From a virus: a stretch of 31,318 nt of DNA. A model generated the notes under the pieces. The model was not told the origin of the DNA and did not search any database. It saw only the letters and a program-made list of their open reading frames with translations. The position numbers and the translations under genes are program-made. Position 1 is the first letter of the stretch. Each line of letters starts with the position of its first letter. Of this stretch, positions 23,331-30,756 are shown piece after piece. The stretch lies in IMG/VR virus record IMGVR_UViG_3300025010_000180, positions 1-31,318 of that record. The stretch is one strand, 5' to 3'.

Positions 23331-23566
23331 TCGCAAGGGACACGGGTTGGACATTAGAATATATCCAATCTCTACCGTACTCCGTTGTAATTGCTTATAT
23401 AGAATTTTACAAGACGGTTAATAATATTAAGACGTCTAAGTCTAAGGATAACAAAAGTGTAGAATATAGTGGTAAGAAAAAGGCAGATGTTGCCCTATTT
23501 AATTCTACATTAAAAACAACGAATGAACCTTCTAGGAGAGCTATCAGCAAAACTAACACTCGATAA
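23013..23566 (+). CDS. Tail assembly chaperone, frameshifted long form (gpGT-like, ~184 aa)
   Basis: A -1 slip on A-AAA-AAA (23291-23297) joins the first 95 codons to an 89-residue extension that ends at TAA 23564-23566. The extension reads S-A-S-G-V-G-E-I-E-F-L-I-A-R-D-T-G-W and then L-E-Y-I-Q-S-L-P, which matches typical T-domain content (T-G-W-x-x-E-Y-I). It has no credible start of its own. Without the slip, the stretch 23331-23522 would be noncoding. The extension overlaps the tape measure start by 44 nt. The classic -1 arrangement and conserved position make this confident; efficiency is unknown. Confidence 0.85.
23291..23297 (+). promoter_or_regulatory. Programmed -1 ribosomal frameshift site
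   Basis: The heptamer A-AAA-AAA in zero-frame register (CTA AAA AAA GTG) allows tandem slippage of P- and A-site tRNAs. The open -1 frame continues for 89 residues of plausible T-domain. I see no strong downstream stem; a G-rich AGCGGGGTCGG follows at 23303 and could pair weakly. Confidence 0.85.
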
Positions 23567-25367
23567 CAAACAGTACATGACCTCTCTTGGTCAAGCCAAT
23601 AACGGTATGACCACGTTTGGGAACTCTTCCTCAGCATTAGTAGCTAAACTAGGAAAACTGGCGACAGCCCTATCGGTAGTCGCCGCGGCTGCCCTTGGTT
23701 CTCTTACTGTAGCAGTGATCAAAAACACCTCAGAACTTGAACAGAATACTGTAGCATTTGAAGCTATGCTTGGTAGTGCAGAAAAGGCAAAAGACTTATT
23801 AGAAACACTGGCTACATTTGCAAAAGAAACCCCATTCGAGTTGGCTGATTTACAGAAATACACTAAACAATTGCTAGCCTACGGTTTTGCCAGTGGTGAG
23901 TTAATACCTACGCTTACTACAGTTGGTAATATAGCAGCAGGCCTGGGGAAGGATTCTTTGCCTATCATTATCAGAGCCTTAGGACAAATTAGAGCAAAAG
24001 GGAAATTAGCAGGACAAGAATTCTTGCAATTAACGGAGACTGGATTACCTATTGCAAAAGAATTAGCAAAGACCCTTGGTATTAGTGTAGAGGAATTAAC
24101 AGGTAACATTGCAGATTTAGATATTTCCTACGAGGGCGTATTAAAAACCATACAGCAAATCGAACAGAACCAATTTAAGAATCTTATGGTCAAACAGTCT
24201 AAGACCCTAGCTGGAATATGGAGCAATATAAAAGATACGTTCACACAATTAACTTGGGAGATTGGGGAACAGACGGGCATATTTGAATTTGTAAAAGGAT
24301 TGGCTGAAGGTTTCCTGAATTGGTTCTCTGGTGCTACACCAGAAATAGTTGGATTCTTTGTAAAAATAAAAGAGGCTATACAATGGATATTTGAGCGTGG
24401 TATCCCTGCAATGAAAGAAGGCTTCCAAAGATTCAGTTTCGATTTGCTTACAGCACTAGGATTAGATCCAATAGAAGTTGGGAAAAAACTCGGGGATTTC
24501 ATAACGACGGTAAAGGACAAATTTACGGAAATAAAGACGTGGATGGCGGAAACATTCACCTCTGAGAATCTAATAAAATTCTATGATGATTTTATGCTAA
24601 AGGTGGAGGAAGTTCGTACTTGGTTTATAAACAAAATATATAACCCTATGAAGAAGTTCTACGATGAAGTTCTTAAACCAATATTTGAATTCTTGTGGGA
24701 CATGATAAAAAAAGAACTTATTCCAGCAATAGAAGAGTTGGGAAGGCAACTCGGTGAATTCCTAAATATGAGTGAAGAAGACAAAGAAAAATTGAAATTC
24801 TTCTTTGAAACTTTGGCTACGTTAATTGGGATTACTGTTGTAGGGGCGTTGGTTCTAGCCATAAGGTTTATAACAGGACTCGTTACCATTGCTTCTGGGA
24901 TTGTTGGATATCTTAATAATATGAAGCTTCAATTACAGGAGATGAAAGATAAGATACTCGAATACCTTGGGAATATAGGGGAAGCTCTTAAAAACCCAAT
25001 CAAGGGGTTCTTTAATCTATACGAGAATATTGGCTTAGCTGGTTCTGCGATTGGAGACCTAATAGAAGGAATTCTTGGTATACCTGCTAAAATACCTGAG
25101 ATCAAAGTCGGTGCTGGGGCTGGTGGTGGTTCGTGGGCTACAGGAGGAATAATCAATAAGAATACAGCACTTGTAGATGAGAATGGGCCTGAGTTAATCT
25201 ACGGACAGAAAGGTGCAAGGGTTCTTAATAATAGGGAGACTGAGGGTGTTCTTGGAAAACAAAGTGGAAAACAGATGACGGTGAACAATGTTTTTAACGT
25301 TGGTAACGGAGTTAGTATGGCAGTACTATCAAGAAATCTAAATTGGATGTATAGGAAACTAAGATAA
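23523..25367 (+). CDS. Tape measure protein (614 aa)
   Basis: The N-terminal L-T-L-D-N-K-Q-Y-M and the helical stretch to residue 230 with F-E-A-M-L-G-S-A-E-K-A, then T-P-F-E-L-A-D-L-Q-K-Y and G-Q-E-F-L-Q-L-T-E-T-G, are classic tape measure (TMP core) sequence. Hydrophobic segments lie near 45-66 and 430-460. A Gly-rich segment (A-G-A-G-G-G-S-W-A-T-G-G) and the conserved V-D-E-N-G-P-E-L-I-Y-G near 560 precede the C-terminus. It sets tail length: at roughly 0.15 nm per residue, a tail near 90 nm is expected. No lysozyme or peptidase domain is evident. It starts 44 nt inside the chaperone extension, with no Shine-Dalgarno. Confidence 0.93.
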   Translation: MNLLGELSAKLTLDNKQYMTSLGQANNGMTTFGNSSSALVAKLGKLATALSVVAAAALGSLTVAVIKNTSELEQNTVAFEAMLGSAEKAKDLLETLATFAKETPFELADLQKYTKQLLAYGFASGELIPTLTTVGNIAAGLGKDSLPIIIRALGQIRAKGKLAGQEFLQLTETGLPIAKELAKTLGISVEELTGNIADLDISYEGVLKTIQQIEQNQFKNLMVKQSKTLAGIWSNIKDTFTQLTWEIGEQTGIFEFVKGLAEGFLNWFSGATPEIVGFFVKIKEAIQWIFERGIPAMKEGFQRFSFDLLTALGLDPIEVGKKLGDFITTVKDKFTEIKTWMAETFTSENLIKFYDDFMLKVEEVRTWFINKIYNPMKKFYDEVLKPIFEFLWDMIKKELIPAIEELGRQLGEFLNMSEEDKEKLKFFFETLATLIGITVVGALVLAIRFITGLVTIASGIVGYLNNMKLQLQEMKDKILEYLGNIGEALKNPIKGFFNLYENIGLAGSAIGDLIEGILGIPAKIPEIKVGAGAGGGSWATGGIINKNTALVDENGPELIYGQKGARVLNNRETEGVLGKQSGKQMTVNNVFNVGNGVSMAVLSRNLNWMYRKLR

Positions 25368-26185
25368 TGTATAGCTTAAAATTTGGAACATTTACATTTG
25401 ATGACCACTATGTCTTTAATGATATAGACTTAACTGATTTACCAATTAGAACAAGCTCTCAAGTAATAACAGGAAGGGACGGTAGAATCATTTGGAAGAG
25501 ATTATATGATAGCAGAACAGTAACCATTGGAGGAGTAATGATTGGAGATACAGCAAGCGATTATCAAACAGCATGGAGGAATCTAATAAACGCTTTTGCA
25601 ATAGGTGACGGAAGTTCAAAGACACTTGAGATAACGCTATCTAACGGAGATGTAAGATACATTGATTGTAAAACAATAAGTCTACCCGTAATTCAAGAAG
25701 AAGAAGGAAAAGCATACGAAGGAGACTTTCAGGTAGTTGTGTCTGCTGAGAATCCATATTATAGAGGAGCTTACACAACTGTTACGATCTACGCAGCCTC
25801 AGTCTCAGGGTTTCCTGTTTCCACGGTTGTACCTACACCACTAGGAGGAAAGGCTACTAATACAGTAACAATTGATATCACAGGGGAGTATGGTTCATAC
25901 CCAAGTTATACGATAAATCCTGGTATAACTAATCCAAGAGTAACAAATCAAACCACAGGGGAAACATTCCAATTGGAAATGACAGTAAATGCAGCTACAG
26001 GCCCAATATCCATTTCATTTGATGAGAGTGGAATTCATGCTGGCGAGAATAATGAATATAATCAGTATTTCAATGGGACTTATTTCAGACTACAGACTGG
26101 TAATAATAACATTGTATTCACAGGAGCAGACGTTGCGGGTGCTTCTCTTGAATTAACTTATGCCAATCAATATATAAGTGTTTAG
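25367..26185 (+). CDS. Distal tail protein, Dit-like (272 aa)
   Basis: The N-terminal half (T-F-T-F-D-D-H-Y, then G-R-D-G-R-I-I-W-K-R-L-Y-D-S-R, V-T-I-G-G) and the pattern ending G-D-F-Q-V-V-V-S-A-E-N-P-Y-Y match the siphovirus tail (Sipho_tail) Dit family that forms the hub hexamer at the tail tip. The C-terminal 130 residues are a separate beta domain, possibly the galectin-like one used for glycan contact in larger Dits. The TAATG junction with the tape measure and an AGGAA upstream support the start. The Tal-like gene begins eight bases before its stop. Confidence 0.85.
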   Translation: MYSLKFGTFTFDDHYVFNDIDLTDLPIRTSSQVITGRDGRIIWKRLYDSRTVTIGGVMIGDTASDYQTAWRNLINAFAIGDGSSKTLEITLSNGDVRYIDCKTISLPVIQEEEGKAYEGDFQVVVSAENPYYRGAYTTVTIYAASVSGFPVSTVVPTPLGGKATNTVTIDITGEYGSYPSYTINPGITNPRVTNQTTGETFQLEMTVNAATGPISISFDESGIHAGENNEYNQYFNGTYFRLQTGNNNIVFTGADVAGASLELTYANQYISV

Positions 26186-27239
26186 TATAGAGTTCTACAA
26201 TCTTAATGTGGCAAGTGCAGAATTCGAGTATCTCGGGGAGTGTTTAACGTTCTCTAATCTTACCTATGAAGCAGCTCTTTTAGATGTAGGGTCGTGCACC
26301 TTTGACATAAATATCCTTGATGAATATGCTAAACCTAAGTACATGAGGAGAATGAGTACTATTATAGTAATAAAAGAGAATGGCACTTGTGTATGGTTTG
26401 GTCCAATGGCTAATCAAACGGGAGACTATGAAGATTTAGACGGATATATTACTGTTACAGGTTATTCATGGCTGTACTATTTCAAGTTTAGAAATACTAA
26501 TAAGAGTCAGATATATTCACAGGTACAACAAAGTGCAATAGCATGGGATTTAATAAATACCTCACAATCAGAAACTAATGGAACATTACTAATAACGCAG
26601 GGCTTGAATCCTACCTCAATGTTAAGAGATAGGACTTATGAAACTTATGAGATTGCCGAAGCTCTAACTAACCTTGCAAATGTAATAAACGGGTTTGATT
26701 TTGGTTTCGAGCCTGTACTCGATTCTGATGGCCGATTAAGTTCAGTCTTGTTCAATGTATACTACCCTACGAAGGGGAGCGTTAGAGAGGACTTGGGGAA
26801 ACTAGAAATGGGTATAAATGTATCCTCTGTATCGTGGACAACAATATCAGAATTATATAATACTGTAATCGTGGAAGGGTCTGGCACGGGTATACCACTT
26901 ATCTATGAAAGTAGCGACCCATCGTCTCAACAAGCGTACACTAGAATAGAGGGCTATGAAAAAGCCTCGGACGTATCGGAGTATGATACCTTACAAAAGA
27001 AAGGTGAGACCTTACTCAACGAAAACAAGGTTGAGGGGTACAGGTTAAATCTAATAATAATGCCAAGTAGTACACTAAACAAATCGGGCCTTGAGGTCGG
27101 GGATACTGTTATTTGTAATCTAAAGATAGGAAACCATCTTGAGTTTATTAATAGAAAAGCCAGAGTTAAAAGTATACCAGCTTCGGTAGATAATGAAGGA
27201 GTTAAAACAATAAGTTTAGAGGTTGAAATATATGGATAA
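26178..27239 (+). CDS. Tail tip/baseplate protein, Tal/gp37-like (353 aa)
   Basis: It follows Dit and has the early baseplate-hub pattern: G-E-C-L-T-F-S-N-L-T-Y-E near 20, V-W-F-G-P-M-A-N-Q-T near 72, and V-T-G-Y-S-W-L-Y-Y-F near 93. These resemble the ReqiPepy6 gp37-like tail family. The end V-G-D-T-V-I-C-N-L-K-I and a final beta repeat are typical. The protein has no added lytic domain, unlike many Tal proteins. Start is GTG 26178, 8 nt inside dit. Its role is hub for the receptor-binding proteins that follow. Confidence 0.8.
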   Translation: MFSIEFYNLNVASAEFEYLGECLTFSNLTYEAALLDVGSCTFDINILDEYAKPKYMRRMSTIIVIKENGTCVWFGPMANQTGDYEDLDGYITVTGYSWLYYFKFRNTNKSQIYSQVQQSAIAWDLINTSQSETNGTLLITQGLNPTSMLRDRTYETYEIAEALTNLANVINGFDFGFEPVLDSDGRLSSVLFNVYYPTKGSVREDLGKLEMGINVSSVSWTTISELYNTVIVEGSGTGIPLIYESSDPSSQQAYTRIEGYEKASDVSEYDTLQKKGETLLNENKVEGYRLNLIIMPSSTLNKSGLEVGDTVICNLKIGNHLEFINRKARVKSIPASVDNEGVKTISLEVEIYG

Positions 27240-27990
27240 CAGTATGCAAACAGAAATATTCTTAGATAAAGTAAAAGATATTGATAGAAGAGTATCCCAT
27301 CTTGAGAGGACTACACAACCACAATTAATCGATTGGTACGCTTTAAATCCTTCCCTGTTCATATATCACGCAAATAATGTCATAACTGTGGATAGTAACC
27401 TAGTCGTAGAAACTTTATTTGCTATTGGAGACCATTTAAGAATTACACAAACAACTACGAAATACTTTTATGTTACTTGGGTAGATACAACAAATAACAG
27501 GTTATACTTACTCGGCGGGGACGCAGCGACTTTCACTAATGGAGCGTTTACTGCAATATCACTTAACAAACAAGCCTCAGCTTCAGGATTCCCAACAATG
27601 ACCTATACAATACCAGAGACATTCGTAACGACTGGAGGAGGACAAGCCTCTTATGATTTTAACATTAAACAGGAGATGCAGATATCTATGGTAGGTAGAA
27701 TGGTAAACATATATTGGGACTTGGAAACGGCAACATTGCCAGCAGGGACTTTGTATATAGATGTTCCTCTCCCATTTGTGGCTACCACTGTAACAGGTAA
27801 ACAATCATCTTTAGTTGGACAGAATCCACTGGCTACGGATACATCAGGAGGTACTACATTCTTGCATGCAGTATATCTAGCAGACCCATCTTCAGCCACA
27901 GCGTATGCAATAAATATAGCACCGACATCAGGCTTGGCGTTTGCTACTGGATACCAAGTGATCGATTCTACAGAAGTATTCAGTCTTTAA
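27232..27990 (+). CDS. Receptor-binding/tail-tip protein (252 aa)
   Basis: I chose ATG 27232, which overlaps the preceding stop by 8 nt (same style as other junctions), over TTG 27223. The first 30 residues form a coiled coil (D-R-R-V-S-H-L-E-R), a common trimer anchor. Residues 35-121 are the beta module (V-I-T-V, F-A-I-G-D-H-L-R-I, L-Y-L-L-G-G-D, S-G-F-P) shared with the proteins at 14562 and 28016. The C-terminal part is a jelly-roll-like Thr/Val/Ala-rich region. No enzyme motif. The position after the tail hub supports host recognition. Confidence 0.75.
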   Translation: MDNSMQTEIFLDKVKDIDRRVSHLERTTQPQLIDWYALNPSLFIYHANNVITVDSNLVVETLFAIGDHLRITQTTTKYFYVTWVDTTNNRLYLLGGDAATFTNGAFTAISLNKQASASGFPTMTYTIPETFVTTGGGQASYDFNIKQEMQISMVGRMVNIYWDLETATLPAGTLYIDVPLPFVATTVTGKQSSLVGQNPLATDTSGGTTFLHAVYLADPSSATAYAINIAPTSGLAFATGYQVIDSTEVFSL

Positions 27991-28015
27991 TTTTACATAA
28001 TGTTAAAATAAAACC

Positions 28016-29206
28016 ATGAGCGAAATACAAATAACATCAATTAATGGAATGGGTGCTATCACAGACCTTGGTGGAGGTTCATTCTCTACTACAGGGATGG
28101 AAGCTAATGACCACATGCACATATCTGAGGACTTTATAGATAATGCAGGAGTCGTTGGTGCAGACGACTATGAGGTAACTCAAGCTGATACCCCTGGAAA
28201 GAAAGTAACTGTCGCTGGAGGTGTTGGTTATGTCTTAAACGCAGATTACTCAGCTACATCTCTTTCAGAGCAAAGGTATTGGAGAGCTAAAATGGGTGGG
28301 GACACCGATGTAACAATAACAGACAATATTTCAGGGAATCCTAGAATAGATATCATTTGTATCAAGGTAGACCCTACAGCCACACCAGATGATGAGGGTA
28401 ATAATGTGGCAGAACTTATAGCAGTTGAAGGCACACCAGCAGTATCTCCTACAGCACCAGCAGTACCAGATAATCATCTTAAACTTGCCGAGGTTGCGGT
28501 ATCTAATGGATTCTCGTCCATAGTTGACGCTGATATAACAGACTCAAGGACTAACGTTTATCTTAATGTAAATTATGATGGTTGGAATAAGGTAACCAAT
28601 ACCTGGACTAGAACAGGAGATTTCGCTTTCACTATTGCTGGTAATGTAACCTCTGTGTACAGAAAAGGAACTAAGGTCAGATATAAGGACGGCAGTTCTT
28701 ACGAATATGGTGTCATTGGGAGTAGCGTTTATTCTTCTCCAAATACAACAATTACGCTGATTACTAATTCAGATTATGCAATGGCGGCAGCGACAATAAC
28801 AGATACATACCTATCATACATCGATAATCCTGTGGGTTTTCCAACTAGCTTCAACTATGTTCCTGCATTCGTGGGATTCTCTGGTGCTCCTAATGGAATA
28901 TACCAGTGGAACAGTATTACCCCAGAACTAATTCAGATATATATAAGAATGACAGACGGAACAAGTAACGCAAATACATTCACAATAGGCTTGCCGTTTG
29001 CAGCTGTAACATTGACAAATTACTTGGAGGTATTATCTGATGTCAACTCTATCAATAACAACGCAACTGTGGATGCTGCAAGTCGAACGACTGCCGTAAT
29101 ATCCTCTGCTGTTACAGTAGTAACGCTTCAACTTAATGCTTCGGCTACTGGATGGACTACATCCAGCGGAAAAAGAGCTAATTTCAGAATGGCGTATAAG
29201 ATATAA
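28016..29206 (+). CDS. Baseplate/receptor-binding protein (396 aa)
   Basis: The N-terminal 185 residues resemble phage baseplate proteins: D-Y-E-V-T-Q, V-A-G-G-V-G-Y-V-L-N, I-D-I-I-C-I-K-V-D and H-L-K-L-A-E-V-A-V-S, ending with D-I-T-D-S-R. A central module at about 190-276 (F-A-F-T-I-A-G-N-V-T, G-T-K-V-R-Y, Y-S-S-P-N-T-T-I-T, V-G-F-P) is the one shared with 14562 and 27232. The C-terminal 120 residues are a beta-rich head domain. It is the last structural gene before the lysis region. A 25-nt leader precedes ATG 28016 with no Shine-Dalgarno. No signal or TM. Confidence 0.78.
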   Translation: MSEIQITSINGMGAITDLGGGSFSTTGMEANDHMHISEDFIDNAGVVGADDYEVTQADTPGKKVTVAGGVGYVLNADYSATSLSEQRYWRAKMGGDTDVTITDNISGNPRIDIICIKVDPTATPDDEGNNVAELIAVEGTPAVSPTAPAVPDNHLKLAEVAVSNGFSSIVDADITDSRTNVYLNVNYDGWNKVTNTWTRTGDFAFTIAGNVTSVYRKGTKVRYKDGSSYEYGVIGSSVYSSPNTTITLITNSDYAMAAATITDTYLSYIDNPVGFPTSFNYVPAFVGFSGAPNGIYQWNSITPELIQIYIRMTDGTSNANTFTIGLPFAAVTLTNYLEVLSDVNSINNNATVDAASRTTAVISSAVTVVTLQLNASATGWTTSSGKRANFRMAYKI

Positions 29207-29292
29207 TGAAACTTAAAATGCCAACAAAAAAAGTAAATATTAAAAGAAAAAAAGTTAAAGTAACACAAAGACGACTTAAAATTAAGAAATAG
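29206..29292 (+). CDS. Cationic microprotein (28 aa)
   Basis: A 29-codon frame starts at a TAATG junction with the preceding gene and ends at TAG. The peptide contains 11 Lys and 3 Arg in 28 residues and no acidic residue (M-K-L-K-M-P-T-K-K-V and onward to L-K-I-K-K). Its one-base overlap with the baseplate gene stop argues it is translated. Such a charge could bind nucleic acid, polyphosphate or membrane; a lysis or antimicrobial-like role is suggested only by its place before the lysis genes. It fills what would otherwise be a gap of 91 nt. Confidence 0.5.
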   Translation: MKLKMPTKKVNIKRKKVKVTQRRLKIKK

Positions 29293-29297
29293 AAGCC

Positions 29298-29591
29298 ATG
29301 CCCAAGAATCCAGAACCAGAAGCAGTAGAAACGAAAATTGAAATGCTAAATAAGAAAATGGATAAAATAGAAAAAGCAATGTTTGGTACAAAGAAAGATG
29401 AGCCAACAATCGTTGAGGATATCGTGTCAAAGATATACTCTAAACTAGATTACGATAAATTACATGCAATGCTGACTACACTAATAGTAATTGGATACAT
29501 TTTAATAACACTTGTAGGTGTGGGGATACTATTGCAATGTCTATTTCAGTCTCAATTGGCTGATGTAACTGAATTTTTACCTATACAATAA
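29298..29591 (+). CDS. Single-TM protein, lysis region (97 aa)
   Basis: The N-terminal half is a charged coiled-coil stretch (V-E-T-K-I-E-M-L-N-K-K-M-D-K-I-E-K). A membrane segment spans about residues 58-82 (M-L-T-T-L-I-V-I-G-Y-I-L-I-T-L-V-G-V-G). The short tail is polar. The layout resembles XhlA-type haemolysin/holin-accessory proteins, though length and order differ slightly. Its TAA overlaps the ATG of the next single-TM gene. It could be a holin, antiholin or spanin-like part; the sequence alone does not decide. Confidence 0.7.
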   Translation: MPKNPEPEAVETKIEMLNKKMDKIEKAMFGTKKDEPTIVEDIVSKIYSKLDYDKLHAMLTTLIVIGYILITLVGVGILLQCLFQSQLADVTEFLPIQ

Positions 29592-29887
29592 TGCCTAAAG
29601 GAGATGAAAAAGAGGTTGTGCAAATAACAAGAGTTGAATGGAATCAATTCTGTAATAAACTCGACAATATGAGCGACATGATAGATAAGATTTATGTTAA
29701 ACTCTTTGGGGACCCTGATATAAAGGGAGATGGTGGGCTTTATGAAAGAGATAAAGTGATGTGGGAAGCATATAACGAGAATAAATTCTGGAAGAGCAAA
29801 CAAGTAGCAATAGGAAACACAATTGGCTGGATATTAAGTGCTGTGGGAGCAGTAATTGCTATCATACTTTCTTCACGCCAACTGTAA
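29591..29887 (+). CDS. XhlA-like single-TM protein, lysis region (98 aa)
   Basis: A helical N-terminus (N-K-L-D-N-M-S-D-M-I-D-K-I-Y-V-K-L-F-G) is followed by G-D-P-D-I-K-G-D-G-G-L-Y-E-R-D and a C-terminal TM near 75-94 (I-G-W-I-L-S-A-V-G-A-V-I-A-I-I-L). An amphipathic N-terminus with one C-terminal TM is typical of XhlA/holin-associated phage proteins. It probably works with the upstream TM gene and the M23 lysin. The start is TAATG-coupled with no Shine-Dalgarno. Confidence 0.75.
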   Translation: MPKGDEKEVVQITRVEWNQFCNKLDNMSDMIDKIYVKLFGDPDIKGDGGLYERDKVMWEAYNENKFWKSKQVAIGNTIGWILSAVGAVIAIILSSRQL

Positions 29888-29891
29888 GTAG

Positions 29892-29919
29892 TTGTACTTA
29901 GTTATCAAAATAGTAAAAT
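29892..29919 (+). promoter_or_regulatory. Weak candidate promoter for the endolysin
   Basis: TTGTAC (29892-29897) and TAAAAT (29914-29919) are separated by 16 nt in the short gap before ATG 29926. The predicted transcription start falls at the ATG, again a leaderless layout. A perfect TATAAT at 29919-29924 overlaps but is too close to the start codon. Weak evidence. Confidence 0.3.
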
Positions 29920-29925
29920 ATAATC

Positions 29926-30561
29926 ATGGCAGAAATATATAGTTCGTTATTCAAGGGAAAGGTCCATGTAACCACTCCATATTCGGATTCGCACAAAGCC
30001 CTAGATATGGGTAATTATAAAACCAAAAATAAGATATACTCCCCTACAAAATTTGGTGCTGGTACTGTTACTAAATATACGAAGAGTTATACATACAACA
30101 AAATACTTTACAAAGACGCAGCCACAATCTGGTATTCATATCCAAATGGTTGGGTAATGTGTTTAGTACATGGAGATGTAAAGGATCAAATCGTTAAGGT
30201 TGGTGATAAAATCAAAGTTGGTCAACAGATATATGTTACTGGAAATAAGGGGTATAGCTTTGGAGATCATCTACATTGTCAATTAACTAAGTATGGAGTC
30301 TATAAAGACCCAGCAAACCATATTTTGAATGACAAACCAGTAGCTGTTCCACCAGTAGTTCCTCCAGTTATAACTCCGACACCAGACCCTGTCCCTGAGC
30401 CTCCTACAGCCCCACCAGTGAACGATACCCCTACAAGCATACCAACCACACCTCCAGCCGAAGACCCTCTCTTGGAGAAGCCAATTGAGCATAAAACATT
30501 CCTACAGGAATTAATCCAGTTCTTTACCGATTTACTCCAGAGTATTTTTAAATCGGACTAA
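29926..30561 (+). CDS. Endolysin, M23-type peptidase with Pro-rich linker (211 aa)
   Basis: The zinc peptidase motifs are present: H23-K-A-L-D27 (HxxxD) and G-D-H115-L-H117 (HxH), with H82 in V-H-G-D between. M23 enzymes cut peptide cross-bridges of peptidoglycan. A Pro/Thr/Glu-rich linker spans about 138-185 and an amphipathic hydrophobic helix (F-L-Q-E-L-I-Q-F-F-T-D-L-L) ends the protein. There is no signal peptide, so release probably needs a holin. It lies between the TM genes. Start ATG 29926 lacks a Shine-Dalgarno. The C-terminal helix might attach to membrane or a partner; no known cell-wall-binding domain is seen. Confidence 0.88.
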   Translation: MAEIYSSLFKGKVHVTTPYSDSHKALDMGNYKTKNKIYSPTKFGAGTVTKYTKSYTYNKILYKDAATIWYSYPNGWVMCLVHGDVKDQIVKVGDKIKVGQQIYVTGNKGYSFGDHLHCQLTKYGVYKDPANHILNDKPVAVPPVVPPVITPTPDPVPEPPTAPPVNDTPTSIPTTPPAEDPLLEKPIEHKTFLQELIQFFTDLLQSIFKSD

Positions 30562-30578
30562 GTTATTAATGTTAATAT

Positions 30579-30755
30579 ATGCGTACGATAGACCATGTAT
30601 TTAGTGGATTTAGAGATAAATCAAATCGCTCTTTGTATAGTTCATATAAATCAAGAATGGGACAGGAAGATGATGTGGTTACATATTTTGTAATGACAAT
30701 CTCAGTTTTTATTCTTGGTGTTATAGTCTTAATTAAATTATTTACAGGTATATAA
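30579..30755 (+). CDS. Small single-TM protein (58 aa)
   Basis: A 59-codon frame from ATG 30579 to TAA 30755 ends one base before the next ATG. The N-terminal 30 residues are polar and basic/serine-rich. Residues about 34-58 are hydrophobic (Y-F-V-M-T-I-S-V-F-I-L-G-V-I-V-L-I), a clear membrane helix. With two TM genes upstream and the holin candidate downstream, it is probably part of the lysis set (holin, antiholin or release factor). No Shine-Dalgarno is obvious. Continuous coding across an otherwise empty gap supports it. Confidence 0.65.
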   Translation: MRTIDHVFSGFRDKSNRSLYSSYKSRMGQEDDVVTYFVMTISVFILGVIVLIKLFTGI

Positions 30756-30756
30756 A

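Noticed and set aside
27223-27231. TTG start three codons before ATG 27232
   Set aside because: The ATG gives the 8-nt overlap seen at other junctions; the TTG has no better ribosome site.
29919-29924. Perfect TATAAT next to the endolysin start
   Set aside because: It ends one base before the start region, so transcription would begin inside the gene; the TTGTAC-TAAAAT pair is a better though weak candidate.
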